A stretch of DNA of 64,000 bases from Pseudomonadota bacterium. GTDB taxonomy: Bacteria; Pseudomonadota; Alphaproteobacteria; Sphingomonadales; Sphingomonadaceae. Shown here piece by piece: positions 58,441-64,000 of this stretch; positions within the stretch are counted from its first letter, which is position 1; each line of letters opens with the position of its first letter. The notes under the pieces were generated by a model that saw nothing but the letters and a program-made list of their open reading frames with translations, ran no database searches and was not told the origin of the DNA. Both the position numbers and the translations under genes were made by a program. The stretch covers positions 1 to 64,000 of the forward strand of contig JAEXFD010000044.1 in NCBI GenBank assembly GCA_023400405.1. The letters run 5' to 3'.

Positions 58441-59376
58441 TCAAAGCGGATGTTGGCGGAGCAGGGCACGGGCCTGCGCGGCGTCGGCGTCGATCTGGCG
58501 GACCAGGGCGTCGAGGCCGTCGAACTTCATCTCGGGCCGCAGATAATCGACCAGCGCGACTTCGATTCGCTGGCCGTAGAGATCGCCCGAGAAATCGAAG
58601 AAATGCGGCTCGAGCAGCTCGACCGGCGGCTCGAACATCGGCCGGACGCCGAGGCTCGCCACGCCGCCGAGGATGCGCCCGTCGGCGAGCCGGCCGCGCA
58701 CCGCATAGATGCCATAGGCCGGGCGGAGATAGGTGCCGAGCGGCAGGTTGGCGGTGGGATAGCCGAGCGTGCGGCCGACCTGATCGCCATGCTGCACCAC
58801 GCCCTCGATCGCGAAGGGCCGGGTGAGCAGCCGCGCAGCCTCGTGCGGACGGGCGGCGCGCAGATGCTCGCGGACCCGGGTGGAGGAGACCACTTCGCCG
58901 TCGAGCATCACCGGCGCCACCGTCTCGGCCGAGAAGCCGAGCTCCGCCCCCAGCGCGGCGAGCGCGGCGACATTGCCTTCGCGGCCCTTGCCGAAGGTGA
59001 AGTCGTCGCCGGTGACCACGCCGCCGGCCCCGACATGGCCGACCAGCCGCTCCTCGGCAAAGGCGCGGGCGCCCAATGCGGCGAGCGCGGCATCGAAGGG
59101 GAAGACCAGCATCGCATCCGCCCCGGCCGCGGCGAAGAGGCGCTGGCGCTGGTCCATCGTGGTCAAGTGAAAGCGCGGGCTGTCCGGGCGGAAATAGGCC
59201 TGGGGGTGCGGATCGAAGGTGCCGACCAGCGCCGGACGGCCCTCGGCGCGCGCCCGCGCGACCGCACGGCCGACCACCGCCTGGTGCCCCAGGTGAAATC
59301 CGTCGAAATTCCCGAGCGCGACGATCGCGCCGCGATAGCGGGCCGGAATCGCCGAGCCGCCGTCGAGCCGCTCCAT
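58441..59376 (-). CDS. ribF: Bifunctional riboflavin kinase/FAD synthetase RibF
   Basis: A 311-residue enzyme turning riboflavin into FMN then FAD. The N-terminal adenylyltransferase has GNFDGFHLGHQAVVG; the middle VVSSTRVREHLRA; the C-terminal flavokinase has YPTANLPLG with the metal-binding loop, and LEPHFFDFSGDLYGQ. In bacteria ribF typically precedes ileS; here it lies upstream of ileS with 34 bases between, matching that order. Confidence 0.95.
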   Translation of the reverse strand: MERLDGGSAIPARYRGAIVALGNFDGFHLGHQAVVGRAVARARAEGRPALVGTFDPHPQAYFRPDSPRFHLTTMDQRQRLFAAAGADAMLVFPFDAALAALGARAFAEERLVGHVGAGGVVTGDDFTFGKGREGNVAALAALGAELGFSAETVAPVMLDGEVVSSTRVREHLRAARPHEAARLLTRPFAIEGVVQHGDQVGRTLGYPTANLPLGTYLRPAYGIYAVRGRLADGRILGGVASLGVRPMFEPPVELLEPHFFDFSGDLYGQRIEVALVDYLRPEMKFDGLDALVRQIDADAAQARALLRQHPL

Positions 59377-59410
59377 CGGGAGCGGCTATAGGGGGGGAGG
59401 GCGCCGCCAA

Positions 59411-59617
59411 CAACTCCCTCTCCCCCTGTGGGAGAGGGAGGGAGCCGACATGGTCGGCGGAAGGGTGAGGGGGACCCTGTGCCGAGCCATCCCCCTCATC
59501 CTTCCCACGCGCTTCGCGCGCGGGCCCAGTTCAGGGTCAACAGCGCCCCGCGCTGTTGAGGCCCTGCCGGGGGCAGGGCCGACCCTGAACTCTTCTCCCA
59601 CAAGGGGAGAAGGAGTT
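59411..59617. repeat. Nested palindromic repeats between ribF and the dipeptidase gene
   Basis: The outer element has AACTCCCTCTCCCCCTGTGG at the left and its inverted match at the right, both foldable CCCTCTCC.../GGGAGAGGG type, the same family as the ileS insert. A second palindrome (59528-59591) bounded by AGTTCAGGGTC and GACCCTGAACT lies inside it, itself containing AACAGCG-CCC-CGCTGTT and GGCCCTGCC...GGGCAGGGCC. This looks like one element inserted into another. Confidence 0.85.
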
Positions 59618-59624
59618 TCGGAAT

Positions 59625-60797
59625 CTACTGCCCAGCCACCATCCCGGCGCGCAGGACGCGCAGGACGTTGCCGCCCATCACCTTGGCGATGTCGCCATCG
59701 GAGAGCCCGGCGTCGATCAGTGCCTGGGTGATCGCGATCAGCTGCGACGAATCCCAGCCGGTGGTCACCGCGCCGTCGAAATCCGAGCCGAGCCCGACAT
59801 GGTCGATCCCGACCAGGTCGCGCACATGCAGGATCGCGCGCACCACATCGGCCGGCTGGGTGCCGCACACCGCGGCGTCCCAATAGCCGATGCCGACCAC
59901 GCCGCCGGTCCGCGCGACGCCGCGGACTTCCTCGTCCGTGAGGTTGCGATTGACCTTGCAGGTCGCCTGCACGCCGCCATGGCTGGAGACGACCGGGCGC
60001 CGCGCCATGGCGAGGATGTCCGCCACCGCGGCATGGCTCGAATGGGCGACGTCGACGATCATGCCGAGCCGCTCCATCCGCCGCACCACCTGGCGGCCGA
60101 GCGGCGTCAGCCCGCCTTTGGCGAGGCCGTGCATCGATCCGGCGACGTCATTGTCGAAAAAATGCGCCATGCCGGCCATGCGGAAGCCGGCGCCATAGAG
60201 CCGATCGAGATTGGCGAGGCTGCCCTCCATGTCCTGCAGCCCCTCGATCGAGAGCATCCCGCCGACGACCTTGCGCCCCGCCGAGCGATCGGCCAGCAGC
60301 CGGTCGAGATCGGCGGGGGTGCGGATCACGCGCAGCGCGCCGTTCGATCCGGCGGCGGCGCGATCGAGCTTGCGGGCATGGAAGAGCGAGCGTTCGAGCA
60401 GCGAGCTCCATGTCCTGGGCGGCTGGAGCTGCGCGATCGTCAGCAGCGTGATGTTGTCGGTATCGGCGCCATTGGCGTCGTAATTCTGATGCTTGGGCGT
60501 CTTGGTGACCGAGGAGAAGACCTGGAGCGCCTGGTTGCCGGCGAGCAGGCGCGGCAAGTCGACCTGGCCGGTGTTCGAGCGATCGAGCAGGTTGCGGCGC
60601 CACATCAGCGTATCGGCATGCATGTCCGCGATCTGGAGCCGGGCGTGGAGCGCCTTGGCGCGGTCGCTTGGGCGCGCGAGCTTGACCGGCACCACCTTGT
60701 TCATGCTGCCTTCGACGATCCCCGGCGCGAAGCCGAAGAACCCGATCGCCGCGATCACGACGACGACCAACACCCCCCACAGGATCTTTTTCTTCAC
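59625..60797 (-). CDS. Membrane-anchored M19 dipeptidase
   Basis: A 390-residue renal-dipeptidase-type (M19) metalloenzyme. One N-terminal helix (ILWGVLVVVVIAAIGFFGF) anchors it. Zinc-site signatures: HADTLMWRR, SIEGLQDMEG, VVSSHGGVQATCKVNRN and IDHVGLGSDFDG. It hydrolyses dipeptides in the periplasm. The GTG start at 60797 overlaps the folA stop (GTGA). The 34-base region beyond the stop meets the nested repeat. Confidence 0.9.
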   Translation of the reverse strand: MKKKILWGVLVVVVIAAIGFFGFAPGIVEGSMNKVVPVKLARPSDRAKALHARLQIADMHADTLMWRRNLLDRSNTGQVDLPRLLAGNQALQVFSSVTKTPKHQNYDANGADTDNITLLTIAQLQPPRTWSSLLERSLFHARKLDRAAAGSNGALRVIRTPADLDRLLADRSAGRKVVGGMLSIEGLQDMEGSLANLDRLYGAGFRMAGMAHFFDNDVAGSMHGLAKGGLTPLGRQVVRRMERLGMIVDVAHSSHAAVADILAMARRPVVSSHGGVQATCKVNRNLTDEEVRGVARTGGVVGIGYWDAAVCGTQPADVVRAILHVRDLVGIDHVGLGSDFDGAVTTGWDSSQLIAITQALIDAGLSDGDIAKVMGGNVLRVLRAGMVAGQ

Positions 60798-61270
60798 GGC
60801 ACCCGCTCCAGCGTCACGAAGCTGTAGGCAGGGCGCCCCGCTTCTTCCGCGAAATCCTCGCGCGCCGTCTCGCGCCATGCAAGCCCGAACGGCGGGACGA
60901 TCGCATCGCCCTCCGGCGCAGCATGGACTTCGGTGAGCTCGATGCGGTCGGGGGTGAACAGCGCGAAGACTTCGGCGCCGCCGATCACCGCGATCTCGTC
61001 CGCGGCGGCAAGCGCGATCGCTTCCTCCGGACTGTGCGCCACTTCGGCGCCCTCCGCGCTCCAGGTGCGATCGCGCGTGAGGACGATGTGGCGGCGGCCG
61101 GGGAGGGGACTCGGGAAGCTCTCGAAGGTCCTGCGGCCCATCACCATCGGCTTGCCCATGGTCTGCGCCTTGAAGCGCCTGAGGTCCGCCGGCAGGCGCC
61201 AGGGCAGCTCGCCGTCGCGGCCGATCACGCCATTGTCGGCGCGGGCGAGGTGGAAGGTGATCAGCGGCAT
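60794..61270 (-). CDS. folA: Dihydrofolate reductase FolA
   Basis: A 158-residue DHFR. ADNGVIGRDGELPWRLPADL contains the substrate Asp region, MVMGRRTFESF the NADPH loop, and VIGGAEVFALF the second cofactor site. It makes tetrahydrofolate for thymidylate synthesis. In relatives it often adjoins thyA; here thyA is at 63834, 2.5 kb away, with hypothetical genes between. It overlaps the dipeptidase start by 4 bases. Confidence 0.95.
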   Translation of the reverse strand: MPLITFHLARADNGVIGRDGELPWRLPADLRRFKAQTMGKPMVMGRRTFESFPSPLPGRRHIVLTRDRTWSAEGAEVAHSPEEAIALAAADEIAVIGGAEVFALFTPDRIELTEVHAAPEGDAIVPPFGLAWRETAREDFAEEAGRPAYSFVTLERVP

Positions 61271-61412
61271 GGGAGGGCGCCGCGGCGGGAAGCGATCATG
61301 GGGAGCATCGGGCGACACAAGCAGATGTGGCCCGGGATGGGAAGGAGCGGGATGTCTTCCGATCCGATTGGGCAGGCCTTGTGCAATGGCGGCCCGGAAG
61401 CCGGCCGTTCGG

Positions 61413-62018
61413 TCAGCTCCCGCCGGTCGCTGGCGCTGGCGCGAGGAAGCCGCTTCGGCATATCGGGCTGGCATCGTCTGAAAGACAATCGGACCAGCGA
61501 TAGAGCCGTTCGATCTGCACCATCGGAACGACGCGCGTTTCGCCGCCGAGGCCAATGCGCACCTTTCCCGTAACGGTGCCGACAATGGTGAGATTGGTAT
61601 GTTCCGCCACGATGTTCGGATCGTAGCTGCCACTGGCGTACGCGCGAAACAGGTGGCCGGTTGGATCGGCGCCCCAATCGGGCATCCCATTATCGTTGCT
61701 TCGGGCGTGGAGCATCGTCAGGCAAACGCTCCTTTCCGAGGGCACATGCTGGAGGACCGCGCCCGCCCAACGGACCCGCGCGTCGACGTGACGGGCATCG
61801 ATCGCCTGATCGGGGTCGATCGGCGTGCCGGCCATTGTGTGGAGCGCGGCCAGTTCGCCCGCCGCGCTGGCGGGTAGGCCGGTCGCAGGCGGCACCTTGG
61901 CCGGTGCGACTGGCGTCGCGCGCATGGATGGGACCGGCGTTGGTGCGCAACCGGGCAGCGTCGCACAGCCGAGCAGGACATAGGCTGGACGCCTCAGGAG
62001 ACGGTTCAAGCCCCGCAA
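61413..62018 (-). CDS. Slp-like outer-membrane lipoprotein
   Basis: A 201-residue lipoprotein with signal MRGLNRLLRRPAYVLLGC and Cys in TLPGCAPTPVP. The mature part has RVRWAGAVLQHVPSERSVCLTML, TGHLFRAYASGSYDPNIVA and NLTIVGTVTGKVRIGLGG, a pattern like Slp/YeaY starvation lipoproteins. Slp homology is weak but the block order fits. It lies between folA and the next minus-strand gene with a 142-base gap to folA and no detectable promoter-like site I can name. Confidence 0.7.
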   Translation of the reverse strand: MRGLNRLLRRPAYVLLGCATLPGCAPTPVPSMRATPVAPAKVPPATGLPASAAGELAALHTMAGTPIDPDQAIDARHVDARVRWAGAVLQHVPSERSVCLTMLHARSNDNGMPDWGADPTGHLFRAYASGSYDPNIVAEHTNLTIVGTVTGKVRIGLGGETRVVPMVQIERLYRWSDCLSDDASPICRSGFLAPAPATGGS

Positions 62019-62141
62019 TTTTGAAACGCGCCGATCGCATCCTGCATGGTGCCGTGCATGGATCGCAGCCGCAGGCTTTGGCTTCCGATGTTCGTCCCGT
62101 CCTCGTTGGGGGCCATTTTTTTTGCGCTGCCCTTGGATGGA

Positions 62142-62717
62142 TCAATCCGATGCTTGAGCGTCGCGCGCGAACAGGATCGTTCCGTCCGACCGCGTCAGGA
62201 CCAGCTTGTCGCCATCGGGCTCGAGATACGCGCCGGTCAGGTCCGCCACACCGAAATCGTTCGGCGTCAGCAGGAAGATCGCAACCGTTCCGGCGTCGGC
62301 GCGCAGCGGCAACGGCCCGGACTCAATCCGATAGCTTTTCTTGCTGAAGGTCACGGAGCGCGGGCGCCGCTTCTCGCCTGCCGGGAGTGTCCACGGGCCT
62401 CCCGCCACATAGGACTCCAGCGGCTCCCCCGTGTCGAAATCGATACGCAGATCGACGCCCGGGATGTCGAGCCCGTTCGGTGCAACGAGCCGTATCGCAA
62501 AGGCCGTGCCGGGGGTCTTTTCGATCCTGGCCGCAGCAATCGTCGGCGCGACCGGCCGGGGATCGCTGACGAGTTCGATCCGCTCGCCGACGCGCTTCCA
62601 GCGGCCCTGCGCGCGCTCATCCAGCGACCCGACACTAAGGGCGTATTCGAACGTGCCGTCGCGATGGAGGCGGAGTCCTGCCGCCACTTCCATCTGCACG
62701 GACGAATAGTCCCCCAC
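62142..62717 (-). CDS. Protein of unknown function, probably missing its signal peptide
   Basis: A 191-residue beta-rich protein (QMEVAAGLRLHRDGTFEYAL, RWKRVGERIELVSDP, YLEPDGDKLVLTRSDGTILF) of a type usually preceded by a signal peptide. Upstream in frame, codons for ARAQASAEATPPIAADPL look like the end of a signal peptide and the mature N-terminus, but a TAG at 62775-62777 cuts the frame just before them. The GTG at 62717 is the best start, or the gene is broken. No family is recognised. Confidence 0.55.
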   Translation of the reverse strand: MGDYSSVQMEVAAGLRLHRDGTFEYALSVGSLDERAQGRWKRVGERIELVSDPRPVAPTIAAARIEKTPGTAFAIRLVAPNGLDIPGVDLRIDFDTGEPLESYVAGGPWTLPAGEKRRPRSVTFSKKSYRIESGPLPLRADAGTVAIFLLTPNDFGVADLTGAYLEPDGDKLVLTRSDGTILFARDAQASD

Positions 62718-62946
62718 GAGCGGATCGGCGGCGATCGGCGGAGTCGCTTCAGCGGAAGCTTGAGCGCGTGCCGGCTAGATCAGGAAGATCGAGGCCGCCG
62801 AACAGATTCTCGCGATGCATCTGAAAGTCGACATCACCGTTCGTATAGGGGCATGTTCGTGCCGTTCAACCGCTGCGCGCGCCGACAGGAAGGGTCTGTG
62901 GGGAGCGCTCTGGGCATCTGTGCGCCGATCGGAGCTGGGAGAAAAT

Positions 62947-63438
62947 ATGCTGACGATACCGACAGTCCTGATCATGCTGTGGGCCGTGACATCGGGGTCG
63001 ACCGCGGCCATCGCAGGGCCGGCGCGCGGTGGCGCAACCGTGGCGGTGATCCAGGCTTCCTCTGCCTGCACGCGGGATGCGAATGTGGATGGCTGCTGGC
63101 GAGAGGGCGTGAAGGCGGAGAAGCGCGGCGATGCGGTGGCGGCGCTTGCCGCATATGAAGCGTCGTGCGCCGCAGGCTTCCAGACGGGCGGCTGCTACGA
63201 AGCAGGCAAGATCTATTTCCTGAACGCGAAGCTGCGCGATTACGGCAAATCGAAGGAGAAGATGGCGAAGGTTTGCGAATCGGGCGACGTCGGGGTGGCT
63301 CCCTATGCCTGCAAATATCTTGGCATCATCTACCAAAAGGGCCTTTCGGTGAAACCCGAGCCCAAGCGGGCCTTCAGCAATCTTGCGAAGTCATGCTTTC
63401 CGAGCGGCGAGCCGTTTATCGACGGCGGTGGCTGCTAA
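62947..63438 (+). CDS. Sel1-like secreted repeat protein, N-terminal part
   Basis: A 163-residue exported protein: signal peptide MLTIPTVLIMLWAVTSGSTA, then cysteine-containing Sel1-type repeats (CWREGVKAEKRGDAVAALAAYEASC, CYEAGKIYFLNAKLRDYGKSKEKMAKVC, CKYLGIIYQKGL). It ends at a TAA (63436-63438) in the middle of a repeat, and the same frame continues open for 110 codons afterwards with further Sel1-like sequence. So the protein is likely truncated. Confidence 0.7.
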   Translation: MLTIPTVLIMLWAVTSGSTAAIAGPARGGATVAVIQASSACTRDANVDGCWREGVKAEKRGDAVAALAAYEASCAAGFQTGGCYEAGKIYFLNAKLRDYGKSKEKMAKVCESGDVGVAPYACKYLGIIYQKGLSVKPEPKRAFSNLAKSCFPSGEPFIDGGGC

Positions 63439-63768
63439 CTCCTTGGCAACCATGTTCCGGACGCGGGCGCGATTGGGGTCGCCGACAAGGTCTGGAACAC
63501 CGACTATATCGCGTATCTCGCATTCTCCATGGGCTGTAGCGACGATATGCCGGCGCAGTGCAATCAGGCTCAGGCGATATACCGGCGCGCCGTCGCGCAG
63601 TCGGCGACCTGGCCTGTGCGCTGCACCGAAGATGCAGAGGCGGTGGCATTCGAGGAGCCATGTGCGAACCTCGCCCATGTGGCGGCCGTCGATGATTATG
63701 AATCGCGGCAGAAATTCCGGCGCGCGATGGTGCGCCTGTTTCAACGTGCCACCGATTATGTCGAATGA
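63439..63768 (+). pseudogene. C-terminal part of the Sel1-like gene after an in-frame TAA
   Basis: The frame of the preceding gene continues without frameshift: GNHVPDAGAIGVADKVWNTD, then AYLAFSMGCSDDMPAQCNQAQ and AHVAAVDDYESRQKFRRAMV, ending at TGA. Cysteine spacing matches the earlier repeats. The stop replaces a position where a Tyr codon (TAC or TAT) would give CY, the common start of a repeat. An ATG at 63529 could restart translation, giving 79 residues. Confidence 0.65.
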
Positions 63769-63833
63769 GGGTGAAGCCGGCCGGGCTCGTGCTCGAACTT
63801 CCAGGCAGCTACGCCCTGCCCCCTTGCCGTCGC

Positions 63834-64000
63834 CTAAACCGCCACCGGCGCCTTGATGTGGGGCTGGGCTTCGTAGCCGTGGATCACGAAGTCTTCGTAC
63901 TCGTAACCGTCGATCGAGCCGGGGTTGCGCAGGATTTCCAACCGCGGGAGCGGGCCCGGGGTGCGGGTCAACTGCTCGCGGGCCTGGTCGAGATGGTTCG
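63834..64000 (-). CDS. thyA: Thymidylate synthase ThyA, C-terminal end
   Basis: The last 54 residues of thymidylate synthase (dUMP to dTMP). NHLDQAREQLTRTPGPLPRL is the conserved helix, then the YEYEDFVIHGYEAQPHIKAPVAV C-terminus, whose final residues close over the active site. The rest lies beyond the right edge. The 65 bases between this stop and the Sel1-like gene hold no gene. Confidence 0.93.
   Translation of the reverse strand, partial: NHLDQAREQLTRTPGPLPRLEILRNPGSIDGYEYEDFVIHGYEAQPHIKAPVAV

Noticed and set aside
59377..59410. FMN riboswitch upstream of ribF
   Set aside because: The gap is too short and contains none of the conserved RFN element.
54393..59617. Insertion sequence or transposon ends
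   Set aside because: Repeats have no transposase gene between or beside them; they look like small palindromic elements.

Overview
The window is 64 kb of GC-rich (about two thirds G+C) chromosomal DNA from an alphaproteobacterium, most likely a sphingomonad (Sphingomonas or a close relative). This rests on a circularly permuted, two-piece ssrA (tmRNA) gene of alphaproteobacterial type, a glycine-rich N-terminal extension on the cold-shock protein, an NDUFS4-type complex I subunit, DciA instead of DnaC, HisZ, DUF3572 and DUF3035 proteins, and many short intergenic palindromic repeats. Nothing looks like a prophage, plasmid backbone, insertion sequence or CRISPR array; this is mostly housekeeping chromosome.

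Layout. 0-6 kb: cold-shock protein (cut by the window edge), TerC-like membrane protein, RNase D-like exonuclease, the LPS-export genes lptC-lptA-lptB, then rpoN behind a 30-bp-arm hairpin. 6-12 kb: divergent exonuclease/Lhr-type helicase pair of the ligase-associated DNA-repair module, a retropepsin-like protease and a mannitol dehydrogenase. 12-16 kb: serC, serA and hisZ on the minus strand, with serA bracketed by inverted 81-bp repeats. 16-25 kb: extensin-like lipoprotein, LOG-type protein, cytochrome c, pheA, nudC, serine hydrolase, mutY, dciA and two thiol-oxidoreductase paralogues. 25-35 kb: smc, a small membrane protein, D-cysteine desulfhydrase, a GT4-GH13-GH130-chorismate mutase minus-strand group and a polyprenyl diphosphate synthase. 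35-42 kb: hrpB, complex I subunit, a tightly overlapping lemA/three-TPM/NUDIX operon, and mscL. 42-47 kb: Rrf2 regulator, ssrA, rnhB, a ThiD-glyoxalase fusion, small secreted proteins and a TonB-like protein. 47-54 kb: the ATP-dependent DNA ligase belonging to the same repair module as the 6-9.6 kb pair, a phosphoesterase, dps, rpmG, a DivK-like receiver, a HAD hydrolase, RidA and a TorF-type porin. 54-64 kb: ileS-lspA-DUF3035 operon, ribF, dipeptidase-folA, an island of poorly conserved or decayed genes, and the 3' end of thyA.

Genes that work together: lptCAB (LPS transport); serC-serA (serine synthesis); exonuclease, helicase and ligase (one DNA-damage module, here split by about 38 kb); lemA with three TPM-domain proteins; lspA next to several lipoprotein genes; folA and thyA (folate/thymidylate).

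The most unusual features are (i) palindromic repeat elements inserted in frame inside two essential-type or conserved genes, ileS and hrpB, matching elements otherwise found between genes; (ii) a low-GC mosaic patch inside ileS; (iii) a TPM lipoprotein gene that appears to start at CTG, overlapping the lemA stop; (iv) a ThiD-glyoxalase fusion; and (v) a decaying gene island between folA and thyA, including a Sel1-type gene cut by a single in-frame TAA.
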